A stretch of 64,000 nt of DNA from Symbiodinium natans (Eukaryota; Sar; Dinophyceae; Suessiales; Symbiodiniaceae). Numbering within the stretch: position 1 is the first letter of the stretch; every line of letters begins with the position of its first letter. The translations under genes and the position numbers were made by a program. A model generated the notes under the pieces. It saw only the letters and a list, made by a program, of their open reading frames with translations, searched no databases and had not been told where the DNA came from. The stretch covers positions 186,001 through 250,000 of the forward strand of contig CAJNDS010002308.1 in the NCBI GenBank assembly GCA_905221605.1, written 5' to 3'. Shown here piece by piece: positions 27,853 through 38,560 of this stretch.

Positions 27853-28460
27853 GTATGTACAAGACCAAAGACCGGTTCTGGCCATGGTTCTAATTTTCGT
27901 TGACTAAAGGACCATCAAAGTTCAAGGAGTCGTAAGACTTTATTGTAGACTATGTCTATTGTAGATGAATTCGTTGGCACTAATAATGCTATATTACAGC
28001 AAACTTGAAACCCTCAAGCCTAAACTTGCCAAAGAATCCCGGCACCTTTGTGGGAACACACGGGCACCCAGGCAGTTGAGACCCGCTATTGCGAGGCTCC
28101 CCCTGACCATATGGGGGTTCTCCGAAATAGGCCATTAGGGCTTAGGGCTTAGGGTTTAGGGTTTAGGGTTTATACCCCCTAATATAGACCCCAAATAGTA
28201 GGAATCCCCTTATAATAAGGACCCCAATAAGGTACCCCTTTGCTTCGGAAAACCCCCATATACCAACTCAAGTTGTTGGACGTTGTAGCCCTACTGCCTG
28301 TAATACGACACCCTATACCCGAGCGGCGTTAAACTTTACAAAGACTTTTTAAGGTTTTTGGTTTGGGGGGGGGGGTCCGGTTTAGGGTTGAGGGTTTAGG
28401 GTTTAGAGGGTTTTGGGTTTGGACTTTAGGCTGTAGGGACCTGGGGGACGGCTGACTGAG
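27853..28460. other. Unique sequence, family G copy and G-run
   Basis: Holds a family G element (28170-28245), a G-run (28364-28376) and small TTTAGGG runs. No gene seen in 27870-28160. Confidence 0.55.
28170..28245 (+). mobile_element. Family G element, plus orientation
   Basis: Related to 15038-15105 in reverse complement (GACCCCAAATAGTAGGAATCC and GGACCCCAATAAGGTACCCC parts). Confidence 0.5.
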
Positions 28461-28550
28461 GGCACGACATTCTCGGCGGCACCCTGCAGTATCGGCACAA
28501 GCGGGATTGGGCGCCTGGCACCAGAACCCAGAGCCCGAAAAGACTTGTGG
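28461..28550 (+). CDS. Exon-like island
   Basis: After GACTGAG: HDILGGTLQYRHKRDWAPGT, then RTQSPKRLV, ending at GTTTGGGG. A TGA just upstream in the same frame supports the acceptor choice. Confidence 0.4.
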
Positions 28551-28599
28551 GTTTGGGGTTTAGGGCTTAGGGATTTAGGGTTTAGGGTCTAGGACTTAG

Positions 28600-29480
28600 G
28601 GCTTAAGGAGATGTTGCTCTGAGCCCCTTGCCCTAAGCCCAACACCCTGAATGACGTTGGGTTTAGGGCTTGTGGCTTTCGCTGGTTCAGGCTAGGTCCT
28701 CATCCCTACATCGCTCAAGTCGCAATCCCGAAGATGAACCCTAAACCCCACACCCCAAACCCCAAACCCCAAACCCCAAACCCTACAGTAAACCCTAAAC
28801 CCTAAACCCGAACCCCTCCCTTAAGGACCCCAGAAAGTCCCGAAGATGAATCCCAAATCTGGATCCTCAACTTGTCCCCATCCTAAGGGTCCCCCACCCC
28901 TCGCGACAGACAAGCTAAGCACCTGAAAGCATTTGAAACCGTAAGCTTGGGATGTTAGGGTTTAGGTTTAGGGTTTGGGGTTTAGGGTTTAGGGATACTA
29001 ACAGTCCTGAATAGGCACTATACTAGACGGTACTATGGCTGTTAGTATAAGGGGGAACCCAACCATAAGCCACGAAACCCTCAAACCTTCAAACCCTAGG
29101 CCGCTCATACCCTATTCCGTAAGCCCTAAACCCTAAACCCCAAACCCCTAAACCCCTAAACCTGTAAACCCCCCAACACACAAACACCCTGCAACTCAAG
29201 AAGACATGGTGCGCAAACACACCGGAGCGCAGCGTGCATGCCCCGGCATCCGACAGCAAGCATGCGTAAATACAGAACCAAGTCAGAGACCGCTGCGCGA
29301 GGAAAGGGTTTGCCTCCCTGGGTGCGCTCCCGACTGAACTGAAGCGAAAGCAGAAGCCTTCTACTTATTTTTGTTAGATTTTGTATTGGCTCAATGTGGC
29401 TCAAACCACAAACCAAACTTTTAAAATGTATAACCACGTTTTTACACAACAAAAACCCTTGAGGCTTACCAGGAGCTTAG
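28600..29480. other. Degenerate telomere-like sequence and unassigned unique DNA
   Basis: CCCTAAA/CCCCAAA array at 28738-28812 and smaller ones to 29165. Unique DNA at 29166-29470 is open on the minus strand (about 98 codons, Cys-rich C-terminus) without convincing signals. Confidence 0.5.
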
Positions 29481-29584
29481 CTCGGCAGCAACAGCAGGAG
29501 AGGAGACGACTGAACGAAACGATTCTGCGAGGCGCCCGAGGGAAGGAGTACCGCCGCGCGAAAGCCATCACATGCTCAGGCTGA
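29481..29584 (+). CDS. Basic exon-like island ending in TGA
   Basis: After GGAGCTTAG the frame RQQQQERRRLNETILRGARG continues KEYRRAKAITCSG to TGA. Highly basic. The overlapping minus-strand frame is judged a shadow. Confidence 0.4.
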
Positions 29585-29734
29585 CTCACGCACCGCTTTG
29601 CACGCGACAAACTTCGAAGTCTGAGCAAGCCCTAAACCCCGAAATCCCTAAGCCTTGCCTGAAGTTGCGGGGTTTCGGGGCTTGGGTTTAGCGAGGTTTG
29701 TCAGGGGATTATAGTGTTTCTTCAGGGAGGGGGA

Positions 29735-29905
29735 CTCATGGGGTAGGTACCTAGGGAACCTTAGGGAAGCTTATTGAAGCTTAGGTAACCTAAATTAGGG
29801 GTGATTAAGGGGTTATTTGGGGGCTACTTAGGTATACTATATAAGGGAAGTATAGGCGTTCTGTAGGGGGCATAAGATTAAGGGCCCCTTCTAGGGGTCC
29901 CTCCT
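29735..29905. mobile_element. Family F repeat element
   Basis: Shares GGTACCTAGGGAACCT with 48258 and GGTTATTTGGGGGCTA with 18805. A dispersed element of uncertain ends. Confidence 0.4.
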
Positions 29906-30065
29906 TTTGCCCCTTCATCAATTTGGGGTTTAGGGTTTAGGGATTTTGGAGCTAAGGGTTTGGCTAGCCGCTAGCCAACAGCTCATATTGAACCCTAAGC
30001 CCTCAGCTTTCTAGGTTCTAAGAACCCTATACCCTGCAATCCCCAAACACCACAAAGCCTACCCT

Positions 30066-30142
30066 TCAACCCTCAACCCTAAACCCTAAACCCTACACCC
30101 TAAACCCTGAACCCTGAACCCTAAACCCTAAACCCTAAACCC
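30066..30142 (-). repeat. CCCTAAA array
   Basis: About ten units with CCCTGAA and CCCTACA variants. Confidence 0.85.
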
Positions 30143-30156
30143 ACTACCACTCCGAG

Positions 30157-30222
30157 GTGACGGCGGAAGTGGGTCACCAGATCAACATGAAACTTGGCTG
30201 CCTCCTAAGCCCCAACTTATAG
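30157..30222 (+). CDS. Exon-like island ending in TAG
   Basis: After CTCCGAG the frame VTAEVGHQINMKLGCLLSPN closes with TAG. CCCTAAA lies to the left and TTTAGGG to the right. Confidence 0.4.
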   Translation: MTAEVGHQINMKLGCLLSPNL

Positions 30223-30284
30223 GGTTTAGGGTTCAGGGTTTAGGGTTTAGGTAGGGTTTAGTGTTTAGGGTTTAGGGTCTGGGT

Positions 30285-31035
30285 CTCGGGTGAAAGGTTT
30301 AAGGCATCAAACCCCAACGTAGAGGGTTTAGGGGGTAGGTTTTCCAAACACTGAAAAAATCGAAAACAGGCAGTGCTTTAACCGAAAAGCACAGGCCCAT
30401 AGTGTGAAGCTCTCTCTAGGTTTTAGGGTCTCGGGTTTATTTAAGGTTCAGGGCCTCAAACCCCAAACCCAAACCCCCAAACCCAACTACAAAGTATAGG
30501 CTAGCTCGATCGCCGCAGACCATAAGAAACAGGGTATATATTCCTGGCATTGGCGAGTGTGTATATGTATGTATATACATATACATATACATATACATAT
30601 ATATATATATGTATATATATATATATGGCGTCCTTTTGGGGATTCATTCGAGTAGTAGAAACCCTACTTTCCTAAAGGCTTGTCTGGGGCCTCCAAACAC
30701 TGGCAGCCTCCCGAAAAGACCACAGTGCAGGGGTTTTGGGGTTTCTCTGTGCTTCTGAGAATAAGGCCCCCTAGATAGGTTGGGTTTAACCTTTTCGGGT
30801 TCAAGGTTTAGGGTTTAGGGAAGTTGCATGGTCCCTTATTTTTTTGAAGAGATTTGAAGTTTGGGCCTTTGGGTTTTCAGTATGGGCTATATAATATGGT
30901 TTTTTTTACTCAGGGCCCATACGAAGGGACCATGTATCTACCCTAAGAAGGGGGATAAGTAGGGTGCCTGGGTTGGCGAGCGCGCCGTCGGGAACGTGCC
31001 CCTTTCTAAAGAAAGGCGCACTCTCTGCCCACTGA
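30285..31035. other. TA microsatellite, family B element and unassigned sequence
   Basis: A TATA/CATA microsatellite at 30555-30627 and a family B element at 30815-30947. The rest is unique or degenerate with no open frame of note. Confidence 0.6.
30815..30947. mobile_element. Family B inverted-repeat element
   Basis: AGGGAAGTTGCATGGTCCC at the left pairs with GGGACCATGTATCTACCCT at the right. About 133 bp. Confidence 0.65.
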
Positions 31036-31141
31036 TGCACACCCTAAACCCAAAACTCCGGACCCTAAACCCTAAACTCTGGACCCTAAAACCCTAAACC
31101 CTAATCCCTAATCCCTAAACCCTAAACCCTAAACCCTAAAC
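31036..31141 (-). repeat. CCCTAAA array
   Basis: About thirteen units with CCCTAAT and CTGGACC variants. Confidence 0.85.
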
Positions 31142-31147
31142 TGCAAG

Positions 31148-31224
31148 CCAAGGAAAGTCATGCAGCCCGAGTGGATTCACAACCCGAAAGCCTGGGAAGT
31201 GCTTTACTCAGGCGACCTGGCAGG
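31148..31224 (+). CDS. Exon-like island between oppositely oriented arrays
   Basis: After AACTGCAAG: PRKVMQPEWIHNPKAWEVLY, then SGDLA, ending at GTTTAG. Good codon bias; tryptophan-rich. Confidence 0.5.
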
Positions 31225-31305
31225 GTTTAGGGTTTAGGGTTTAGGGTTTAGGGTTTAGGGTTTAGGGTTTAGGGTTTAGGGTTTAGGGTTTAGGGTTTAG
31301 GGTTA
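31223..31305 (+). repeat. TTTAGGG array
   Basis: Twelve perfect units. It is followed by a G-run (31330-31344), and a C-run lies at 31523-31541. Confidence 0.95.
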
Positions 31306-31659
31306 TTAGTATAATTTTTGTTTTTGGCGGGGGGGGGGGGGGGCTGGGGGCGGGGGTCAGGGTTCAGGATTTAGGGTTTTTTAGGTTTTCTCGGGGGTCA
31401 GGGTTTCGGGTTTAAGGGGTTTTCAGGTTACATGGCTTAAGTAGGTGTCAAGTTTGAGGGTCTTGGGCGGTTCAGGGACACGGTGGCACCTAAGCCCTAA
31501 ACCCTAAACCCTAAACCCCCCTCCCCCCCCCCCCCCCCCCCACATTGAAAGGATCCTTTGCGGGGAGACCCATGTCACATGAGCAGCCCTGAGAACTCCC
31601 CAGAGCCCTCCCAGACTTGAGGGGATGAGGGGCTAGGGTTTTAGCGTTTAGCGTTTAGG

Positions 31660-31746
31660 GTTTAGGGTTTAGGGTTTAGGGTTTAGGGTTTAGGGTTTCG
31701 GATTTAGGGTTTAGGGTTTAGGGTTTAGGGTTTAGGGTTTAGGGTA
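31660..31746 (+). repeat. TTTAGGG array
   Basis: Twelve units. The unique DNA at 31747-31966 is open on both strands without splice support and is left uncalled. Confidence 0.9.
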
Positions 31747-31966
31747 TGTAGGTGTGGAAGAGCACGGTTCTGAATGGGACGAGACCCCAAGCCCTAGTTA
31801 AAGCCCGAAGCCCCTCGTGTTAGGATGCCGGGGATTGCCAGACTCAACGAGGGTGCCTTTGAACCTAGCCGGCACAGGTGCTTCAAGCAGGCTGCTACAC
31901 CCCAAAGCCCCAAACAGCCCTGAAGTGGGTTTTGTTTGGGTCGTACTATTGGGTGCCGGGCTGGGG

Positions 31967-32193
31967 TTAACCCTAAACCCCAAACCCCAAACTCCAAACC
32001 CTAAACCCTAAACCCTAAACCCCAAACCCCAAACCCTAAACCCTAAACCCTAAACCCTAAATCCTAAACCCTAAACCCTAAACCCTAAACCCTAAACCCT
32101 AAACCCTAAACCCTAAACCCTAAACCCTAAACCCTAAACACTAAACCCTAAACCCTAAACCCTAAACCCTAAACCCTGAACCCTGAACCCTAG
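31967..32193 (-). repeat. CCCTAAA array
   Basis: About thirty units, among the longest, with CCCCAAA units at the 5' side. Confidence 0.95.
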
Positions 32194-32263
32194 CCGAAGC
32201 TCGCGGCGGAGAGCCCAGGGGATGCTACCAGCCGACGCTGGCTCCTTGGCCGTGCACTGGAGG
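32194..32263 (+). CDS. Exon-like island between oppositely oriented arrays
   Basis: After CCCTAG: PKLAAESPGDATSRRWLLGR, then ALE, ending at GTTTAGGG. Strong G/C third positions. Confidence 0.45.
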
Positions 32264-32574
32264 GTTTAGGGTTTAGGGTTTAGGGTTTAGGGTTTAGGGT
32301 TGAGAGTTTGGGGTGGAGGGTGGTTTAGGGTTTAGGGTGTGGTGTTTGGGGTTTAGGGTTTGGGGCAGATTTTAAAGATCCTGATTGGGGTTTGAGGGTT
32401 GAAGGGTTTGGGGTTATGGTGGTGGAGGCGTCTTACGTTGGATTGCGGGTTCTTGTATGCAGGCCTTTCCGTGAAAGGCCTAGCTGTCTGCGATCCTGTT
32501 TGGGGTTCCTTGGGTGTCAGCAAATTCCCTTCTAGCGGGGGTCCCCCCTGTTCTCCCTGAGGATACAACCCTCC

Positions 32575-32702
32575 CAAACCCTGAACCCTAAACCTTAAAC
32601 CCCAAACTCTGAACCCTAAACCCCAAACCCTAAACCCCAAACCCTAAACCCCAAACCCTAAGCCCTAAACCCTAAACCCTAAACCCTAAAGCTAAACCCT
32701 AC
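32575..32702 (-). repeat. CCCTAAA/CCCCAAA array
   Basis: About eighteen mixed units. Unique sequence at 32366-32570 before it shows no secure exon. Confidence 0.85.
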
Positions 32703-32710
32703 CCTCCCAG

Positions 32711-32794
32711 GCGACTGGCAAATTACGTCACCAGAAACCACAAGTACTTCTCGGGCATCGAGCTCTCCTGGGTGGCCAAGGCAGGAGTCTCGGG
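32711..32794 (+). CDS. Exon-like island between oppositely oriented arrays
   Basis: After CCCTCCCAG: RLANYVTRNHKYFSGIELSW, then VAKAGVS, ending at the TTTAGGG array. Clear coding bias. Confidence 0.5.
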
Positions 32795-32989
32795 GTTTAG
32801 GTTTAGGGTTTAGGGTTTAGGGTTTAGGGTTTAGGGTTTAGGTTTTAGGGGCTTAGGGTTCGGCACCCTAAACCCTAAACTCTCTACCCCTAAACCCCAA
32901 ACACGGAACCCTAAACCTGGAGCCCCAATCCCTAAACCCTAAACCCTAAACCCTAAACACTAAACCATCTTAAACCATATGAGCCCTAG

Positions 32990-33035
32990 CGTCCAGTGCT
33001 CGGAGGGCTCGAGACTGTGGAAGTCCCAGGCCTAA
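32990..33035 (+). CDS. Short exon-like island ending in TAA
   Basis: After GAGCCCTAG the frame VQCSEGSRLWKSQA closes with TAA; all codons but one end in G or C. CCCTAAA left, TTTAGGG right. Confidence 0.4.
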
Positions 33036-33129
33036 GTCCAAGCCCTACATCCCTTCCCACTTGGAGTAAGTCAGGTTTAGGGTTTAGGGTTTAGGGTTTA
33101 GGGTTTAGGGTTTAGGGTTTAGGGTTTCG

Positions 33130-33771
33130 GGCTTCGGGCTTTGGGGTTTGGGGTTTAGGGATAGTAAGCTGGGTTATGGGGATTATAATAGGGTTTCGAG
33201 GGGGATACTGAGTAGACTTCCTAAGTCAAAAGAGCTTCCAAGTACTCAAGCCTGAGAAAGACTCTACGTCGGGTCTAGGGCTCCACTAGTATTATGATTA
33301 CTTTGTAGCCTTGGAGGCTGCAAGTCCGGACAGCCCCGAAATTCACATTTTTGCATAGCCGAAACTGCACAAGCCGAAAAATGCATATGCAAGAATGCAT
33401 CAGCAGAAAAATGCATAAGCAAGATGCGTGAGCAGAAATATGCAGAAGCAAAAATGGGCAAGCAGCAACATGCATAAGCAAATATGCATAGGCATAAGCA
33501 ATCATGCATATTTTTGCATATCGGGCCCTTAGCGGGCTCCCGACCCAAAGTGGACCAAACGCCCGGGCTCGATGTGCAAATAATATTCAAAATGCAGTGT
33601 GTTTTGCACATGTTTTTGCATATCGGGTGTGTTTGACCAAAGGTAACCATAAACCGTGAACGTTTCTTTTTCAACCCGGAACCCTGAACCCTAAGCCTAA
33701 GCCCTGAACCTTAAATTACCTAGACCCCCCCCCCCCCCCCAGTACGCTGTAAAGTGCCCTGAATACGCCTA
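33130..33771. other. Family H element and degenerate TGCATA repeats
   Basis: A family H repeat at 33158-33245. From about 33345 to 33620 the words TGCATA, TGCAAA and ATGCATAAGCA recur every 12-20 bp as a degenerate short tandem repeat. No gene called; minus-strand frames here reflect the repeat. Confidence 0.6.
33158..33245 (+). mobile_element. Family H repeat element
   Basis: AGTAAGCTGGGTTATGGGGA...GGGATACTGAGTAGACTTCC is shared with 51985-52085 and, in reverse, 52755-52862. Confidence 0.5.
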
Positions 33772-33887
33772 AACCCCAAACCCCAAACCTGAAACCCTAA
33801 ACCCCAAACCCCAAACCCTAAACCCTAAACCCTAAACCCTGAACCCTGAACCCTAAACCCTAAACCCTAAACCCTAAACCCTAAACC
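33772..33887 (-). repeat. CCCTAAA array
   Basis: About sixteen units, with CCCCAAA and CCCTGAA variants. Confidence 0.9.
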
Positions 33888-33890
33888 AAG

Positions 33891-33990
33891 CCCGTTGCGC
33901 CAGGGTCGTGAGTATGAACGTTTGCAGACCAGCTGTGCCAATGCCAAGCAGCATCTGTCCGGACGCATTCTTGCCGGGAACCCCAGCCGG
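33891..33990 (+). CDS. Exon-like island between oppositely oriented arrays
   Basis: After AACCAAG the frame PLRQGREYERLQTSCANAKQ continues HLSGRILAGNPSR and ends exactly at GTTTAGGG. A second frame is open; this one is preferred for composition. Confidence 0.45.
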
Positions 33991-34061
33991 GTTTAGGGTT
34001 TAGGGTTTAGGGTTTAGGGTTTAGGGTATAAGGTTTAAGGTCTAGGGTTTTCAGGGATTAA

Positions 34062-34160
34062 GACTCGTACCCCTAAGGTTATACCCCTCAAGGTTCCCCT
34101 TAATCTACTTCTACTTAAACTCTAACCCAAGGGTACAACCTTAAGGGTCGATTTCAGTAC
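34062..34160. mobile_element. Inverted-repeat element, family I
   Basis: CCCTAAGGTTATACCC on the left pairs with AGGGTACAACCTTAAGGG on the right. A single copy was seen. Confidence 0.45.
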
Positions 34161-34407
34161 TAAAAAATAGCATTTTTCATTGCGGGTACGGGCAAATCCT
34201 GGGGTCCCCCCCCCTCTTTTAGGAGGCCTTTTGAGGCCTTTTGGTGGCTCTTGAAACTTAAAAATCGGGAAAAGGGGTGGAGTGTATGCCGGCGTATTCA
34301 CTCCGAAGCCCCTTGAGTATGGTTTAGGGTTTTGGGGCTATGGGTTTAGGGTTTAGGGTTTCTACAGTTTGGGGGTTTTTGGGTTCGTTCTCGTTTTAGG
34401 GTGTAAG

Positions 34408-34466
34408 GTCCGAGATTTGGACCAAGCAAAGGCAGTTGTATCCCTGACTTCGGATGTTGTTTCAGG
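34408..34466 (+). CDS. Exon-like island
   Basis: After GTGTAAG: VRDLDQAKAVVSLTSDVVS, ending at GTTTACC. Flanks are G-rich on the left. Confidence 0.35.
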
Positions 34467-34469
34467 GTT

Positions 34470-35200
34470 TACCCTAAACCCTGAACCCTTTCGTGCCTGC
34501 ATCCCTACACCCTATATCTTGATATTCTGGGATATCAGGTTGAGGGCAAATGGGATGAGGTGCAAGAGTTTCTTGGTTTAGGGTCGGGCGGGTTACTTAG
34601 TGACCCTGAATCCTGTAGCCAGCTTGTCTCCGAGCCACCCTCAGAAGTAGGAATGTCATGCGAGCCGTGTCGGATGCGTTTCTGTTGCTGGAGACCCATG
34701 GGCCCCTAGAATCCTGCACAGAACCATCAATCAGGCCAGCAGAACAGGCCACAATCACCCTAAACCCTAAACCCTAAACCCTAAACCCTAAACCCTAAAC
34801 CCTAAACCCTAAACCCGGAAACCCTAACACCACCATAGCGCATGCCAATGCAGCACTCTCCTGAACCCATCCGCAGTTCAGACGCTCGTCTGATGAATGT
34901 CGAGACATCCCACACACACCCAGACACACACGGACACAGACGGGCCGGGGGGGGGGGGGGGGGGGCGAGTTAAATCCTATAAAGCCAAAAAGCCTGAAGT
35001 GCCTAAAGCCGAAACCATAGGATGAAGGCTAAGGGGGTTTAGCATGTCTAGCTTCGGGGTGGGACAAGGTTCCCAGAAAGACAACAAAAGCACACTAGGA
35101 CGCCCAGTAGTTCCCTGCGATATAGATCTAGGATCCTGGAAAAGACCAACTTGAACAAAGATAGGTTACTGGGAACCTAGAGCACGGCTGCAGAGGCCCT
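34470..35200. other. Unique sequence, one CCCTAAA array and a G-run
   Basis: CCCTAAA array at 34757-34815 and a G-run at 34948-34965. Nothing recognisable in the unique parts (34560-34750, 34985-35190). Confidence 0.55.
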
Positions 35201-35316
35201 CAGTTTAGGGTTTAGGGTTTAGGCTTTGAGGGTTAAGGGTCAAGGGTTTAGAGTTTAGGGTTTTGGGTTAAGGGTTTAGGGTTTAGAGTTTAGGGTTTAG
35301 GGTGTAGGGTTTCGAG
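35201..35316 (+). repeat. TTTAGGG array, degenerate
   Basis: Units drift to TTTAGAG and TTAAGGG. It leads into the PAN-like exon. Confidence 0.8.
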
Positions 35317-35426
35317 ACGAGGTTGACTCTGTCGACGAGTGCGAAGAGCTGTGTAACGCTCGACCTGGTTGTGATTCCTTCGTGCATGCTGTGGAGGAGA
35401 AGCAGCATGCTCTCGGGCGCACTTGA
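35317..35426 (+). CDS. PAN/apple-like terminal exon
   Basis: After TTTCGAG the frame runs 36 codons to TGA: DEVDSVDECEELCNARPGC, then DSFVHAVEEKQHALGRT. The pattern of D/S-V-x-E-C-x-x-L-C-x4-G-C-x-S-F-V matches the core of PAN/apple domains, which bind proteins or sugars outside the cell. Only this fragment is present, so it would be the end of a secreted protein gene. Confidence 0.5.
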
Positions 35427-35479
35427 TTCAGGGTTTAGGGTTTAGGGTCAGGGTTTAGGGTTTAGGGTTTAGGGTATTT

Positions 35480-36137
35480 TGGCGAGCGAACAGCTTCCGA
35501 GTTCATCGGGTTAAGGGTTTTGGTAGGGTTCCGGGTTTAAAGGCTATGGAGGTGGGGGGGGGGGGGGGGGGGGGTTGGCAATGTTTGGGATCCTAGACAA
35601 GCTCCACCTGAACCTCCTTCAGCCCAAAGTAAGGGACACGCAGCTCTCGTAAATGAGCCTTGTTCGAGCCGTGTGTCGGGCTCGGTTGGGGTGATGCAGG
35701 AATGCATGATAGCTTCCTATGTCAATGGTTCTTGCTGGCTTCACCTTGGCAACATGTATACGTACCATATCCTACTCGTGTTATCCTTATTTGTTTGTGT
35801 TGCGGTCTGTTACTCTACAAATCCGAAACCTTCAACCATGAGCCCGAATTAAACCCTGGTTCTGTCGCTTGGCCCAGGACCTTTCCAGCTTACACTAGTT
35901 TAGTTTTCTGTCGCTTGGCCCAGGACCTTTCCAGCTTACACTAGTTTAGTTTGAAAAACTCTTCTGGTGTGCTGTTAAGGAACTTCATTAGAATGCAGCT
36001 ATCCCAGAATCAAGAGAACAACTTTTTTTGTGTACACATACGTAGAACTGTGTAACGTGCTTTCAATCTCATTAGTTCAATTCGCTATTTCCTTCGTCCG
36101 AATCCGTCGTCCGAAGTGTCCGCAGACTGGTAGCAGA
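35480..36137. other. G-run, unique sequence and a 46 bp tandem duplication
   Basis: G-run at 35554-35573. A hydrophobic open frame at 35660-35850 has no supporting splice sites. 35960-36130 is unique and shows nothing. Confidence 0.5.
35861..35952 (+). repeat. Perfect 46 bp tandem duplication
   Basis: The unit starting TCTGTCGCTTGGCCCAGG occurs twice back to back with no differences, so the duplication is recent. Confidence 0.95.
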
Positions 36138-36380
36138 AACCCCTAAACCCTAAACCCCCTGAACCCTAAGCCCCTAAACCCTTAAACCCTACACGCCTAA
36201 ACCCCTAAACCCCTAAACCCCTACACCCCTAACCCCCCTAAACCCCTAAACCCCTAAACCCCTAAACCCCTAAACCCCTAAACCCCTAAACCCCTAAACC
36301 CCTAAGCCCCTAAGCCCCTAAACCCCTAAACCCCTAAACCTTCAACCCCTAAACCCCTAAACCCTAAACCCTCAACCCCC
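36138..36380 (-). repeat. CCCCTAAA octamer array
   Basis: About 28 units of the 8 bp variant CCCCTAAA rather than the heptamer. Confidence 0.9.
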
Positions 36381-36418
36381 TAAGCCTTTAATTATCCCTG
36401 AATTCCAAAATCTGGAAG

Positions 36419-36503
36419 CCGCCAGGTCTGCTACCTGAAGCAAGGCTGCAGGGGCCTCCCCGGGCCCTGTAAGAATTGGTGCGGCTACCAGCTCAAGGCC
36501 AGA
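36419..36503 (+). CDS. Cysteine-rich exon-like island
   Basis: After TCTGGAAG: RQVCYLKQGCRGLPGPCKNW, then CGYQLKAR, with four cysteines in 17 residues, ending at GTCACC. It resembles the other small Cys-rich islands. Confidence 0.5.
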
Positions 36504-36604
36504 GTCACCCTAAACCCCAAACCCTACACCCTAAACCTTAAACCCTAAACCCGAGACCCTAACCCTAAACCCCTAAACCCTACACCCCAAACCCCAAGCC
36601 CTAA

Positions 36605-37572
36605 ACCCAGCACGGGCCCAATGCAGGTTTCGAGTCAACCGAACCTCTCCCTCTTCCCCCCCCATCCCCCCCAAGGAGCCGAAGAATCTAAGACTTTAAG
36701 GCAGTCGCCGAACCCGAAGCCCGGAACTCCAGGGTTTAGGGGTTAGGGACCCTAAACCCTAGATCTTTTGCTGCTGGGTCGGGCTTGGAACCCTACACCC
36801 TGAAACCCTTGAAATGTAGACCCAACCCCAGCCCGAGAACTAAAAAACAACAACCCAACACCATAAACCCTGAACCTTTCTCAACCCTGAGCCCTCAACC
36901 CTGAGCCCTTTACCCGAAACCTTAAACCCTAAACTTCAAATCCCAAAGCCCCAAAACCCGAAAGCCCTCAGCTCTAATCTAGAACTCCTCGAACCCGCAA
37001 GTCCCCAAGACTCCCAACTGCCAGGTTTCGGCCTCCCGGTCAGGGTCTAAGGGTTCCGGGCTGGGAAGACGGCGGGAAGCCTTTAAGCGGACCGTATAAG
37101 CCGCCTAGGTGCCCAAAACGGGCAGCATAAGGGTTCGAGGCTCTACCAGCAATGACAACTCCGTGAGGTCCCTAACCCTAAAGATTTTGGCTTTATGGAC
37201 TAGGGGTTACGTTTTTGGATCCCCAATACCATGCCCCAGAGGCCTCACACCCTTAACCCCTAGGGTTTAGGGTTTAGGGTTTAGGGTTTAGGGTTTAGGG
37301 TTTAGGGTGGGTTTAGGGTTTAGGGTTTAGGGTTAGTCCCTTAAGCCCTACAACCTAAAGTTGAAATCCTCTAGGCCCCAAACCCCCCCAAGCTCCTAAA
37401 CCCAACCCCAGACTGGTACCGGACACACATGTTTAGGGTTTAGGGTTTAGGGTTTCGGGTCAAACCTCATAAGCTCCCCCCAACCCCCCAAGCCCCTTAC
37501 CCTAACCCTCTTACGGTTTGGGGTTCAGGGTTCAGGGTTCAGGGTTTAGGGTTTGGGGTTTACGTCGTGAAG
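36605..37572. other. Degenerate CCCTAAA-derived DNA with short arrays
   Basis: Loosely repeated C/A-rich words to 37000, unique DNA to 37260, TTTAGGG arrays at 37262-37335, 37435-37460 and 37520-37565. No gene seen. Confidence 0.55.
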
Positions 37573-37655
37573 CCACGCAGGGCGCGGAGGGCACTGAGCG
37601 CAAGTGCCTTACTTTCCGGCTTCTTGGCTTGTGACACGCCCGAGGAGGGATTGGG
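37573..37655 (+). CDS. Basic exon-like island
   Basis: After GTCGTGAAG: PRRARRALSASALLSGFLAC, then DTPEEGL, ending at GTTTAGG. The sequence before it (TACGTCGTGAAGCC) is like that before the island at 39124 (TACTTTGTGAAGCC). Confidence 0.3.
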
Positions 37656-38217
37656 GTTTAGGGAATTTAGGGGGGGTTTAGGGGGTTTAGGTCTTAGGGG
37701 CTTCAGGGTTTAGGATTTAGAAAGATATCCCCACCCCCCCCCCCCCTAAAAAAAAAAAAAAGGGGTCTTTGTAGGGTGCGACCCTAAACCCTCAAACGCA
37801 AACCGTAAACCCTCAACCCGAAACCTTAAACCCTCCTAATCCGTCCCCCTAATGTGAAACAATATTAAACGGGGGGACTCCGCCCCCCCCCCCCCCCCTA
37901 GAAACTCGAAATGTGTTTTTATTATTAAGGGGATTGTTTTATTGAAATGTTACGTTTGGGGTCTCAAGGGTTTAGGGTCAAGGCTTCAGGGTTTGGTAAG
38001 GTTTCGTGTTTGATTCGGTTTCAGGGAGAAGGAGGGTTTAGGGTTTCGGGGTTTAGGATTGGCTTGAGAGTTTTGGGAGCCCTGAACCCACCCCCTAATT
38101 CGGAATAGGTTTTCTAAAGGCGGGGTCGGTTTCGGCAGGATTTTCCGGAAAGTGCTTTTATAATTGGGGGGGGGGGGGGGGGGTACTTAATAAACGGGGG
38201 AAGGGATTTATCCGTAA
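37656..38217. other. Homopolymer-rich stretch
   Basis: C-run followed by A-run (37735-37761), C-run (37885-37899), G-run (38166-38183). No gene. Confidence 0.7.
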
Positions 38218-38467
38218 ACCCTAAACCCTAAACCCCTACCCTAAACCCCGAAACCCTAAACCCCTAAACCCTAAACCCCACCCCTAAACCCCTAAACCCC
38301 TAAACCCCTAAACCCCAAAACCCCAAAACCCCTAAACCCCTAAACCCCTAAACCCCGAAACCCCTAAACCCCTAAACCCCTAAACCCCTAAACCCCTAAG
38401 CCCCTAAACCCCCAAACCCTAAACCCCTAAACCCCTAAACCCCTAAAACCCCAAACCCCTAAACCCT
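38218..38467 (-). repeat. CCCCTAAA octamer array
   Basis: About thirty units of the octamer, the second block of this variant, 1.8 kb from the first. Confidence 0.9.
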
Positions 38468-38560
38468 GAACGTTAAAGGGATTTGAGGGATGCTTGGCTT
38501 TTCGTGTCTGGGAAGGTTTCGGCTTCAGTGCTTTTGGAAACTAAGCCATCCTCGGCCCCT

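Noticed and set aside
32353-32640. Many open frames rich in GLGFRVWGLGFRV or LNPKPQTLNPKP
   Set aside because: These are translations of degenerate TTTAGGG/TTTGGGG or CCCTAAA/CCCCAAA units that happen to lack the stop. They have no coding signature.
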